Assembly (NCBI GenBank): GCA_002691095.1
Contig: NZGU01000029.1
Location: 13,351-30,800 of the forward strand
Length of the DNA: 17,450 bases
Direction of reading: 5' to 3'
Origin: Kiritimatiellaceae bacterium
GTDB taxonomy: Bacteria; Verrucomicrobiota; Kiritimatiellia; Kiritimatiellales; Pontiellaceae
The stretch's first letter is position 1. Every line of letters starts with the position of its first letter. This document shows, one piece after another, positions 1 to 6,841 of this stretch. Position numbers and translations under genes: made by a program. A model generated the notes under the pieces. The model did no database searches and was not told where the DNA came from. It was given only the letters and a program-made list of their open reading frames with translations.

Positions 1-1131
1 CGGCAGCAGGCGGTGATGGTGTGGCTGGAGGAGCGGTGGGTGCGGCGGGCTCCGAGTTTTTTGACGCGGGCGTTATTACAGGTGGGCTTTTATCAGTTGC
101 TGTTGCTGGATGAGGTGGAGGTGTATGCAGCGATTAATGAGTGTGTGGAGGGGGCGAAGTGTCAGTCGAATGGTTTGGGGGCGGCGAAGCTGGTGAACGG
201 GGTGTTGCGGCGGTGTGATCGGGAGCGGGTAGAGGTGATGGCTGCGTTGGCGGGGGAGTCGTTGGCATTGCGGTTGTCGCATCCGGCTGCGTTGTTGGCG
301 GGGTGGGAGCGGGTGTATGGTGCGGAGGAGGCGCTGGCGCTGGCGGAGTGGAATAATGTGCCGGCGGAGACGGTGGTGCGGGTGGAGCAACAGCGAGTGG
401 AGGCGGATGCGTTTGTGGATGCATTGCGGGCAGCTGGGGTGGAGCCGTTGTTGCATCCGGCTTCGGAGCGGGAAGTTTTTTTGGTGATGCCGCGGGGGGT
501 GTCGGTGGCTTCCTTGCCGGGTTATGCGGAGGGGTGGTTTGTGGTACAGGATCCGGCAACGGTGCTGTCGGTTGATTTGCTGGCGCCGCGGACGGGGGAG
601 CGGGTGCTGGATGCGTGTGCGGCTCCGGGAGGCAAGAGTTTGTTGATGGCGAGTCGGATGCGGGGGGGCGCGGGGTTGACGGCGATGGAGCTGCATGCGG
701 ATCGGTTGCCGACGCTGCGGGCAAATATGGAGCGGGTTGGGTTTGGTGAGGTGGCGGTGGTGCAGGGGGATGCTAGATGTCCGGAGGATGCGTTGGGAGA
801 TGAGCTGTTTGATGCGGTGCTGTTGGATGTGCCGTGCAGTAATAGTGGGGTGCTGCGGCGGCGGTCGGATGCGCGGTGGCGGATTGTACCGGAAAGAATG
901 GAGCGATTGGTTGCGTTACAGGCGGAAATTTTGAGTGCGTGTGCTGCGCGATTGCGGTCGGGGGGACGGTTGGTCTATAGCACGTGTTCGCTGGAGCCGA
1001 TGGAGAACGAGGAGCTGGTAAACCGATGGGTGGCGAACCATCCGGCGTTTCAGTTGGATCGGGAGGTGAAGGCGTTCCCGCCGGAGGCGGAGACGGATGG
1101 GGCGTTTGCGGCGTTAATTCGTCGTCGTTGA
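1..1131 (+). CDS. rsmB: 16S rRNA (cytosine-C5)-methyltransferase RsmB, 5' end outside window
   Basis: The reading frame is open to base 1, so the gene starts upstream. About 376 codons are present; the E. coli protein has about 429 residues. The visible N-terminal part is the end of a NusB-like RNA-binding domain (LINGVLR-type signature seen as KLVNGVLRR near base 200). The Rossmann methyltransferase domain follows: SAM motif DACAAPGGK (about 610-636), motif IV DVPCS (826-840) and motif VI STCS (about 979-990). In the family the cysteine of TCS is the nucleophile that attacks C5 of cytosine (C967 in E. coli 16S rRNA), and the PCS cysteine helps release the product. The end, DGAFAALIRRR, matches the family's usual DGFF-like C-terminus. 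The enzyme acts in the cytoplasm on 16S rRNA. Methionine or GTG codons at 13-18 are internal, not the start. An RsmF/NSUN-type enzyme is less likely because of the NusB-like part. Confidence 0.92.
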   Translation, partial: RQQAVMVWLEERWVRRAPSFLTRALLQVGFYQLLLLDEVEVYAAINECVEGAKCQSNGLGAAKLVNGVLRRCDRERVEVMAALAGESLALRLSHPAALLAGWERVYGAEEALALAEWNNVPAETVVRVEQQRVEADAFVDALRAAGVEPLLHPASEREVFLVMPRGVSVASLPGYAEGWFVVQDPATVLSVDLLAPRTGERVLDACAAPGGKSLLMASRMRGGAGLTAMELHADRLPTLRANMERVGFGEVAVVQGDARCPEDALGDELFDAVLLDVPCSNSGVLRRRSDARWRIVPERMERLVALQAEILSACAARLRSGGRLVYSTCSLEPMENEELVNRWVANHPAFQLDREVKAFPPEAETDGAFAALIRRR

Positions 1132-1132
1132 G

Positions 1133-1168
1133 CAATAGACTTTTTTTGGCCGGGGGGTTGGTCTATTG
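1133..1168 (+). promoter_or_regulatory. Inverted repeat bracketing the helicase ribosome-binding region
   Basis: CAATAGAC (1133-1140) and GTCTATTG (1161-1168) are perfect 8-base inverted arms separated by 20 bases. The 20-base loop holds T7 and a GGGGGG run (1152-1157) that is the only Shine-Dalgarno-like sequence for the helicase. The 3' arm ends on the first base of the GTG start codon. RNA folding here could limit initiation at GTG 1168, or the repeat could be a protein-binding site. It is not a classical terminator because the T-run lies inside the loop. The repeat is visible in the sequence; its function is inferred. Confidence 0.35.
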
Positions 1169-3111
1169 TGTCGGACATGAATTTTAAAGAGGCATTGAAT
1201 GCGGAGCAGTATGCGGCGGTAACGGCACCCGATGGGCCGGCGTTAGTGGTGGCGGCTGCGGGAACAGGAAAGACGCGCACGTTGATTTATCGGTTGGCGT
1301 GGCTGGTGACGGAGCGGGGGGTGGAGCCGTGGGAAGTGCTGCTACTGACGTTCACGAATAAGGCGGCGAGCGAGATGCTTTCGCGGGCGGAGGAGCTGGT
1401 TCAGCGGCGGTTTAATAGCGGGTTTAGCGGGACGTTCCATTCGTTCGCGAATCGATTGTTGCGGCAGCACGCTGATCGGGTGGGTTTTGGAAAAGATTTC
1501 TCCATTTTGGATGCGGATGATGCGAAGAAACTCATGCGGAATTGCGCCGACGAACTGGGGATGGATAAGAAGATGTTTCCAAAGCCGGACGTGCTGTTGA
1601 GTCTGTTTGGAGTGGTTAGCGGGCGGCAGGGAGATTTGCGGGCGGCGGTGGAGGAGCGGTTTGAACATGCTGAGGTGGAGGTGGCGGATATTCTGAAGGT
1701 GCAGGCGCTTTATACGGAGAAGAAGCGGACGACCAATACGATGGATTTTGATGATCTGTTGATTTATGCGCATGCGTTGTTGAGTGAGCATGCGGATGTG
1801 CGGGCTTTTTATCAGGATGCATTTCGGCATGTGTTGGTGGATGAGTATCAGGATACGAATGTGTTGCAGGCGGCAATGGTGCGGCAATTGGTGAGTGGGC
1901 ATGGAAACTTGATGGTGGTGGGGGATGATTTCCAGAGCATCTACTCTTGGCGTGGAGCGGATTTTCGAAATTTTCTTGATTTCGCGGGGGCGTATGAGGG
2001 GGCGGCGACGTATAAGCTTCAGACAAATTACCGGAGTACACCGCAGATTTTGGAGACGGCAAATGCGGTGATTGCGGGGAATCCAGAGCAGTTCCAGAAG
2101 GAGTTGCGGGCGGTGCGCGGTGCGGGACAAGAGCCGCGGCTGGCGCGGATGCGGGATGGTTCGTCGCAAGCGCGTTTTATTATTGAGGAGGTGCGGCGGT
2201 TGGCGCGGGAGGGGGTGCGTGCATCGGAGTGTTGTGTGCTGTATCGCTCTCATTTTCATGCGATGGAATTGCAGATGGAGTTGGCGCGGGAGCAGGTGCC
2301 GTATGTGGTGACTTCGGGAGTGCGGTTTTTTGAGCAGGCGCATATTAAGGATTGTTGTTCGGTGCTGCGGTTAATTGCGAATCCGGCGGATGGCCTGGCG
2401 TTCAGTCGGTTGGTGGAGCTGTTTCCGAAGGTGGGCGCGAAGACGGCGCAGAAGATTTTTGCTAAGTTGGGTGGGCGCGCGAATGTATTGCATGGGGAGA
2501 CGCTGGAGCAGTTGGGATCGTTGCTGCCGGCAGCGGCGCAGGAGTCGTGGCAGGCAATTAAACCCATTTTTGTGGCGTATCGGGAGGAGAAGCTAGAGGA
2601 AGATCCGGGGGAGGTTATATTCCGTTTTAATAAGGCTTTTTACGGGGCTTATATGGCGGAGACGTTTGAGAACCATAGGTTCCGAGGGGAGGATGTTGAC
2701 GGGCTGATTGATTTTACGGTGAAGTTTGAGAGCGTAGAGAATTTTCTGGCGGAGGTGGCATTGCTAACGAATCTGGATACCGATGCGGCGGCGAAGGCAG
2801 AGCAGACGGCGGATGAGCATATTTTGCGGTTGAGCACGGTGCATCAGGCGAAGGGGTTGGAGTGGAAAGCAGTATTTGTGTTGTTTGTGAATGAGGAGAT
2901 GTTCCCTAGTAAGAAGACGGTGGAGGAGCAGGGGGACAGCGAGGAGCGGCGCCTGTTTTATGTGGCGGTGACGCGGGCGGAAGATCATCTCTATCTCTGT
3001 GCGCCGATGGTACGACGCCAGCGCGATGGAGGGATTCAATTTTTAGACCCTTCCCGGTTTATTGAAGAGATTCCAGATGAGTTCTTGGTGGAGGAGAAGG
3101 GTTTCTTTTAA
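1168..3111 (+). CDS. UvrD/PcrA/Rep-family ATP-dependent 3'-5' DNA helicase (superfamily 1A)
   Basis: This 647-residue protein carries the whole SF1A helicase motif set in order: Walker A AAGTGKT (30-36), Ia TFTNKAA (61-67), GTFHSFANRLLR (88-99), Walker B VDEYQDT (224-230), III GDDFQSIYSWRGA (252-264), IV NYRSTPQIL (287-295), V VHQAKGLEW (from about 558) and VI EERRLFYVAVTRAED (from about 592). Such enzymes unwind DNA 3' to 5' using ATP in nucleotide excision repair, mismatch repair or restart of replication forks. It ends about 40 residues after motif VI, so it lacks the C-terminal extension by which UvrD/PcrA contact RNA polymerase, and its length is nearest to Rep. Which of the three it functionally replaces cannot be decided, so no symbol is given. 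The GTG at 1168 has a GGGGGG run 10 bases upstream. ATG 1177 is the alternative start. The stop abuts that of the convergent EEP gene with no spacer. Confidence 0.93.
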   Translation: MSDMNFKEALNAEQYAAVTAPDGPALVVAAAGTGKTRTLIYRLAWLVTERGVEPWEVLLLTFTNKAASEMLSRAEELVQRRFNSGFSGTFHSFANRLLRQHADRVGFGKDFSILDADDAKKLMRNCADELGMDKKMFPKPDVLLSLFGVVSGRQGDLRAAVEERFEHAEVEVADILKVQALYTEKKRTTNTMDFDDLLIYAHALLSEHADVRAFYQDAFRHVLVDEYQDTNVLQAAMVRQLVSGHGNLMVVGDDFQSIYSWRGADFRNFLDFAGAYEGAATYKLQTNYRSTPQILETANAVIAGNPEQFQKELRAVRGAGQEPRLARMRDGSSQARFIIEEVRRLAREGVRASECCVLYRSHFHAMELQMELAREQVPYVVTSGVRFFEQAHIKDCCSVLRLIANPADGLAFSRLVELFPKVGAKTAQKIFAKLGGRANVLHGETLEQLGSLLPAAAQESWQAIKPIFVAYREEKLEEDPGEVIFRFNKAFYGAYMAETFENHRFRGEDVDGLIDFTVKFESVENFLAEVALLTNLDTDAAAKAEQTADEHILRLSTVHQAKGLEWKAVFVLFVNEEMFPSKKTVEEQGDSEERRLFYVAVTRAEDHLYLCAPMVRRQRDGGIQFLDPSRFIEEIPDEFLVEEKGFF

Positions 3112-4023
3112 TCATCTCTCGATGAGGTGAAAGTCAAGAATTAGAGGGCGGTGGTCGGAGCCGATGTCGTTGCCGATTTGGCGTTGATTGATTTGGATGT
3201 TGGGGTGATGCAGGGCGTGGTCGATGGGAAGGCTGAAGAGGGGGTTGCCTACATTCCAAGAGGGTTGAAATCCAAACCCCTGAGTGCTGTCGAGTAGCGA
3301 TGTCTCTTCCAATAGTTGTTGGAAGTGGGGCGAAAAGGGGGTGGTGTTCAGGTCGCCAAGAACCAGCGCGGGATAACGGATGTTTTGGAGTTGTTTGCTC
3401 AGCGTCTGGAGTTGTTGGTTTCGGGCATGGTAGAGAGAGGGTGAAATAGGGGGTGGGGGATGGGTGGCAAAACAGGTGATGGTTTGTTGGTTAAGGTGTA
3501 GGTCAAACTGAAGGGTGGGAAGGTCGAGGGGGGCGTGGGTATATTGTTTGGGGTGGCTGATGGGATGGCGGCTGAAGATGGCGATGCCGAAGGGGTCTTC
3601 ACGGGGGTGTTGGAGGGTGTGGGGATGTGATTGGAGAAGCGGGTGTAGGGTTTTGAGCCAAGAGGAGGTGACTTCGAGTAGGATCATGATATCTGCGTTT
3701 ATGGTTTGGATTTCCGTGAGAGCGGGGACTTGATTGGATTGGGTATGGTTGAGGTTAATGAGAAGCGCTCGGTGGGTTGGGGGCGCGGTTGGATGGGGGG
3801 TATGAAGGTAGAGCTTTAGGACAGGGTAGTAGTTAATGAGGGCAACAAGGATGAGTATTAGTGCGGTCCGATTTTTTCTTTTCCAGAGGGCGTATAGAAT
3901 GAAAAGAAGCGTTAGCTGCATCAGTTGGACGCGAAAATGGGTGAGCAGTTCGGCTATCCAGAAATGAGAGCCAAGAAAAGAGAACCCGGTGACTAAGAGG
4001 AGGGAAAGGGTGATCAGGTGCAT
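3112..4023 (-). CDS. Membrane-anchored endonuclease/exonuclease/phosphatase (EEP) family protein
   Basis: Counted from the ATG at 4023 the protein has 303 residues. Three hydrophobic segments (about 4-27, 33-47 and 53-73) precede an EEP catalytic domain. Visible catalytic-type motifs are an Asn near 90-92, Glu117 in ILLEVTSSW, GIAIFSRHP (146-154), THPPPP (187-192), GDLN (223-226), PIDHA (266-270) and the C-terminal SDHRP (289-293). The arrangement resembles the YafD-like branch, whose members have N-terminal membrane helices and a metal-dependent phosphodiesterase fold; the natural substrate is not known for this type. The domain should face one side of the cytoplasmic membrane, probably outward, but this is inferred. 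An upstream ATG at 4056 lies deep inside prmA. ATG 4023 overlaps the prmA end by 10 bases and was preferred, although its ribosome-binding site is weak. The protein is rich in His, Pro, Gln and Thr, reflecting its position on the C/A-rich strand. Confidence 0.8.
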   Translation of the reverse strand: MHLITLSLLLVTGFSFLGSHFWIAELLTHFRVQLMQLTLLFILYALWKRKNRTALILILVALINYYPVLKLYLHTPHPTAPPTHRALLINLNHTQSNQVPALTEIQTINADIMILLEVTSSWLKTLHPLLQSHPHTLQHPREDPFGIAIFSRHPISHPKQYTHAPLDLPTLQFDLHLNQQTITCFATHPPPPISPSLYHARNQQLQTLSKQLQNIRYPALVLGDLNTTPFSPHFQQLLEETSLLDSTQGFGFQPSWNVGNPLFSLPIDHALHHPNIQINQRQIGNDIGSDHRPLILDFHLIER

Positions 4024-4880
4024 GGGGGGTCTCGATCCAGAATGATACCGCACCATTCACCGTTGCCGTCACGCATTATTTCGCGGGCGCCGAGCTGGAT
4101 GAAGGTTTCGGCCACGGCATCGGCTTCTATTTCACGGATGCCGGAGAGAATCAGCCGTTGGCGGGTGGCACGGTAGAGGGTGGGGGCGGCTTGCAGTAGG
4201 ATGCCGGTGAGGATGTTGGCACAGAGTAGGTCGGCGGGCGGCAGGGTGAGGTCGGGATCGAGCAGGTCAGCGGTGCGAAACTGGATGGGGGCTTGGTTGA
4301 GCTGGGCGTTGGCTTGGGCTTGTTGGGTGGCAACGGGGTCGTTGTCGAAGGCGTCGATGGTTTGGATGCCGAGCTTGTGGGCGGTAATGGCAAGAATACC
4401 GCTGCCGGTTCCGGCGTCGATCAGAGATTGGGGTTGTTGTTGCTCAAGGGTGGATTCTAATTGTTCGAGGCAGAAGCGGGTGGTGAAGTGACCGCCGGTA
4501 CCGAAACTGAGACCGGGGTTGATGAGGAGGTTGTGGCGTTCATGGTCGGGAGCGGTTTCCCAGTGGGGAACGATGCGAAGTTGGCGACCGATGTTTTCGA
4601 TGCGGAAGTGGTGTTGCCAGAAAGTGGTCCAGGCTTCGGCGGGGAGTTCGGTGGTTTCGGCGTGGAGAAGATGTAGGTGGTCGGGCAGGGCGTGGAGGGC
4701 GATGTCGGCGTGGAGTCGGGTTTCAAAATAGATATCGAGCTGGATGATGGGGGTGTTGGGGCGTTGGGTTTCAACGGGAGTTTGGTTGAGAGCTTGTTCG
4801 ATCCAGTGAGAGATGGCTTCGCTGTGTTGCGGTTCGCATGTGATGGAGAGGCGTCCGCGGTTGTTTGTGTCCTGACTCAT
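4014..4880 (-). CDS. prmA: Ribosomal protein L11 methyltransferase
   Basis: This 288-residue protein has the PrmA layout: a small N-terminal substrate-recognition domain (1 to about 90), a linker, and a class I SAM-dependent methyltransferase domain. Diagnostic motifs are NPGLSFGTGGH (121-131, the PrmA 'DPGLAFGTGTH' signature), SAM-binding DAGTGSGILAI (155-165), FDNDP (178-182), CANIL (220-224, the NxL motif) and ILSGI (244-248). In the family this enzyme trimethylates amino groups of ribosomal protein L11 in the cytoplasm; the modification is usually dispensable. The ATG at 4880 follows an upstream sequence without a Shine-Dalgarno motif. The 3' end overlaps the EEP gene start by 10 bases, so the two are likely cotranscribed. 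A terminator separates it from the DUF11 gene upstream. N6-glutamine methyltransferases (PrmC) are excluded because the NPPY motif is absent. Confidence 0.92.
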   Translation of the reverse strand: MSQDTNNRGRLSITCEPQHSEAISHWIEQALNQTPVETQRPNTPIIQLDIYFETRLHADIALHALPDHLHLLHAETTELPAEAWTTFWQHHFRIENIGRQLRIVPHWETAPDHERHNLLINPGLSFGTGGHFTTRFCLEQLESTLEQQQPQSLIDAGTGSGILAITAHKLGIQTIDAFDNDPVATQQAQANAQLNQAPIQFRTADLLDPDLTLPPADLLCANILTGILLQAAPTLYRATRQRLILSGIREIEADAVAETFIQLGAREIMRDGNGEWCGIILDRDPPCT

Positions 4881-4886
4881 GGGTGC

Positions 4887-4915
4887 GGTATAGCGGAAGA
4901 GGCACGGTGTTGAAA
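4887..4915 (-). promoter_or_regulatory. Possible promoter of prmA giving a leaderless transcript
   Basis: Read on the - strand, TTTCAA (4915-4910) is followed after 17 bases by TATACC (4892-4887), and the prmA ATG begins six bases after that. If used, transcription would start at or next to the A of the ATG. The -35 match is poor (3 of 6) and the -10 match moderate (4 of 6). No Shine-Dalgarno sequence lies before the start, which fits a leaderless message but does not prove it. Confidence 0.3.
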
Positions 4916-4925
4916 GGGTGGGGAT

Positions 4926-4956
4926 AAAAAAACGCTCCTCGAGTGAGGAGCGTTTT
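4926..4956 (-). terminator. Rho-independent terminator after the DUF11 lipoprotein gene
   Basis: CGCTCCTC (4933-4940) and GAGGAGCG (4945-4952) form a perfect 8-bp GC-rich stem around a 4-base loop, extended by four A-T pairs (4929-4932 with 4953-4956). On the - strand the hairpin is followed by seven T residues (complement of 4926-4932). It lies 22 bases beyond the TAA of the DUF11 gene (4978) and before prmA, so it ends the DUF11 transcript and insulates prmA. Confidence 0.9.
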
Positions 4957-4977
4957 GATTTCAGAAAACCGATTCTA

Positions 4978-6213
4978 TTAATAGACAGTAGTCGATTCGG
5001 TTTCCATGACCGGTCTTTGTAGTTCGCGACTGGTCATACGGGTGGTGAAGCGTACATCACCGGGAGTTTTAGCGCGGATACGAATGTTCCATTCTGCTTT
5101 TTGTTTGGCAGGCAGGACGTCAACCGGGCTGAAGGTAACCGTGTTGCCGGCTACGGTTCCTGCGGTGCTACCAGAAGCACTGATGATTTCCATATTGTCT
5201 TCGGTTTCGCAGACGATACGCACATCGTGTCCTGGCGCGTTGCCTTGGTTGCTGGCAGTGATGGTATAAGTTCCCATGTCGCCAACTTCCAACGGATCGG
5301 GAGAGTCTACCACTTCTAGGAGAATACCGGGTATGCCGACGAGCAGGGTGCTGTCGGTCGCACTGACCTGCTGTGCCTGATCTGATTTTGCATAGGCGGT
5401 GTTAGGTACCGTTCCGGTAACACTACTCTTCAGGCGTGCCTTGACGGTACGGCTGGCACCGGGACGAAGGTTTCCGACATCCCAAGTCATGGTGTTGCCG
5501 ACGAGTCGGGCACCATCGCTACCAGAGAGGAAGCTGAGTGTGTCGGGAACGGGGTCTGTTATGACAACGTTTTGTGCCAAGGCATCGCCCACGTTTTTAA
5601 CGGTGATTTCGTAATCAACATTTCGTCCGGCATATTGTTTCTCGGTTGCCGTTTTTGTGAGGGCAAGCTGCGATTTGCGGATGATGGTTTCGTCGGTCGC
5701 TTGAGCGGACAAGTCGCCATCTGCAACAGCACGGGCTGTATTTTTGTAGGTTCCGGTATGTGCGGAACTGACCATGAATAAAAGGGCTTTGGATTGTCCT
5801 TCTGCCAGGTCGCCGACTTCATAGCGCATCACGCGTCCTTCGCTGCCGACGGCGTTAAGTCGCGCTGGGAGGGGATCGGTGACAACTACGTTGCGTGCAG
5901 TACCTGAGCCGGTATTGGAGACGACGAGTTTAACGGGGATCTGTTGATTGATCCGCTCTTCAGGCGGCATCTCTTTGGTAATGGCGATTCTGGGGTTGAC
6001 CACTTGAACGGTCTGGCATAAGTAGCGACTGATAGTCGGGAATGGCGCAGTTGGTGAAGGCGCCTGCCTGATTGGCTTTTCCTTTGAGGGTAATCTCACG
6101 GACTTCGCGGCCTTTAAGTTTGCCAAGATCCCAGGTCGCTTTTTTACGATCGGGAGAGAGCGTATGCATCGGCTCGGAACTTTGAAGATTAAAGTTGTTG
6201 TCGAGGTTTTCAC
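4978..6213 (-). CDS. DUF11-repeat (OmcB-like) envelope protein, downstream part of a frameshifted gene
   Basis: The frame is open for 411 codons, but the recognisable protein begins only at about residue 66 (base 6018) with CQTVQVVNPRIAITKE. Before that the frame reads unrelated sequence antiparallel in character to the true frame. Three beta-sandwich DUF11 repeats follow, about residues 73-180, 181-292 and 296-411. Each has the family's 'VTYxIxVxNxGxxxAxNVVVTDPLP' style, seen as VSNTGSGTARNVVVTDPLP, VKNVGDALAQNVVITDPVP and ASNQGNAPGHDVRIVCETE. The end is ESTTVY. Such repeats occur in secreted or outer-membrane cysteine-rich proteins of Chlamydiae and related phyla, where they are structural. 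Joined to the upstream ORF it would make a 570-residue protein with four DUF11 domains. No stop interrupts the 346 homologous codons, so decay, if any, is recent. Base composition is balanced, unlike neighbouring genes. Confidence 0.75.
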   Translation of the reverse strand: MKTSTTTLIFKVPSRCIRSLPIVKKRPGILANLKAAKSVRLPSKEKPIRQAPSPTAPFPTISRYLCQTVQVVNPRIAITKEMPPEERINQQIPVKLVVSNTGSGTARNVVVTDPLPARLNAVGSEGRVMRYEVGDLAEGQSKALLFMVSSAHTGTYKNTARAVADGDLSAQATDETIIRKSQLALTKTATEKQYAGRNVDYEITVKNVGDALAQNVVITDPVPDTLSFLSGSDGARLVGNTMTWDVGNLRPGASRTVKARLKSSVTGTVPNTAYAKSDQAQQVSATDSTLLVGIPGILLEVVDSPDPLEVGDMGTYTITASNQGNAPGHDVRIVCETEDNMEIISASGSTAGTVAGNTVTFSPVDVLPAKQKAEWNIRIRAKTPGDVRFTTRMTSRELQRPVMETESTTVY

Positions 6214-6691
6214 TCATTTTTACGAGCACGGGATCCTCGGTGAGGTTCGTGACACGAATTTTATAGTTGGCGGGTTGACTTAGGTTAACCTCGCGAGGTG
6301 TGATTTTTTCAACTTTTAGAACAGATGAGCCGGCACTACCGGTTGGATAGTAGCGAGCACTCGTAATTAGTTCGCCAACCATGCGGGAGTTTTCAAAGCT
6401 GGAATTTTCTGTCCGCTGCGCTGTTCGGTTGCCACTTTCATAGCTCGTACCCTGCGTTCCAGTATAGTTGACTCGTTGTGTTCCGCTGCCATCGAATCTA
6501 GCCTGATTCATTCCAGCATTATTGAATTCGACATTTCCCGTCGCAGAACCATCCATTCTGGCTTTGTCCGCTCTGCTGGATGATTGTGTTTGATTATCCT
6601 CACCAGTATAGATGCAGTCGCTGTTAGTTGTCTGGCAACCAATGGCAGTCAAGATAAACATACACATGCAAAATCTAATTACTTTTTTCAT
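5960..6691 (-). CDS. DUF11-repeat lipoprotein, N-terminal part of a frameshifted gene
   Basis: Residues 1-19 form a lipoprotein signal peptide: MKK, a hydrophobic stretch, and a lipobox-like LTAIGC with Cys19 as the likely lipidated residue (Ala at -3 is less usual). Residues 27-115 are Ser/Thr/Asn/Gly-rich and contain an imperfect repeat, ARMDGSATGNVEF (44-56) and ARFDGSGTQRVNY (64-76). The first DUF11-like beta-sandwich lies at about 125-216 (YKIRVTNLTEDPV, ATWDLGKLKGREV, AFTNCA). Homology stops at Leu224; the last 19 residues are out of frame. The protein is therefore probably an exported, membrane-anchored structural lipoprotein of the envelope, with the rest encoded in the downstream frame. 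The ATG at 6691 has GGAG 10 bases upstream. The gene stands alone between an AT-rich leader and a strong terminator, so it is a single-gene unit. Function beyond envelope structure is not known. Confidence 0.75.
   Translation of the reverse strand: MKKVIRFCMCMFILTAIGCQTTNSDCIYTGEDNQTQSSSRADKARMDGSATGNVEFNNAGMNQARFDGSGTQRVNYTGTQGTSYESGNRTAQRTENSSFENSRMVGELITSARYYPTGSAGSSVLKVEKITPREVNLSQPANYKIRVTNLTEDPVLVKMSENLDNNFNLQSSEPMHTLSPDRKKATWDLGKLKGREVREITLKGKANQAGAFTNCAIPDYQSLLMPDRSSGQPQNRHYQRDAA
6016..6022 (-). other. Frameshift junction (+1) between the two DUF11 ORFs
   Basis: On the - strand the bases read CTT (6022-6020), A (6019), TGC (6018-6016). The upstream ORF reads CTA CTT ATG and soon leaves homology (MPDRSS..., stop at 5960). 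The downstream frame reads TGC CAG ACC GTT, continuing as CQTVQVV. Skipping one base near 6019 joins AFTNCAIPDYQSLL to CQTVQVV, which is what DUF11/OmcB-type proteins show at this boundary. There is no homopolymer at the site and no Shine-Dalgarno-like stimulator just upstream. A true mutation or a sequence error is the simplest explanation; a programmed +1 shift at CTT-A is possible but unsupported. Confidence 0.75.
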
Positions 6692-6784
6692 ATTACATAT
6701 TCTCCGTATTTTTTATTTAAGTACTTAGGTACTAGGTAATAATTTAATTTACAATATTATATTTAAAATTTTTTTAATAGGGTT
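6692..6784 (-). promoter_or_regulatory. AT-rich leader and probable promoter of the DUF11 lipoprotein gene
   Basis: This is by far the most AT-rich stretch of the window. On the - strand it holds a perfect -10 box TATAAT (6761-6756) with no good -35 at 17 bases. GGAG (6705-6702) lies 10 bases before the ATG. AGTAC-TTAG-GTACT (6720-6733) is a small inverted repeat between the -10 and the gene that could be an operator or leader hairpin. A short ATG-TAA pair (ATGTAA) lies between GGAG and the true start. The same stretch precedes the divergent def gene, for which no convincing promoter could be picked. Confidence 0.45.
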
Positions 6785-6841
6785 GATGTGAGATGGGGTT
6801 TACCGTTGACCGTTTGGGATGATGAGGGGATGCTTTGCGGC

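Noticed and set aside
1342..2343. 333-residue open frame antisense to the helicase gene
   Set aside because: Shadow of a gene with all helicase motifs; no start signal and no recognisable domain.
3112..3125. Small hairpin at the helicase/EEP junction as a terminator
   Set aside because: Only 5 bp with moderate GC and no T-run on either strand.
6018..6213. The first 65 codons of the downstream DUF11 frame as a real N-terminus
   Set aside because: They show no signal peptide or family similarity and overlap the in-frame end of the first DUF11 domain in the other frame.
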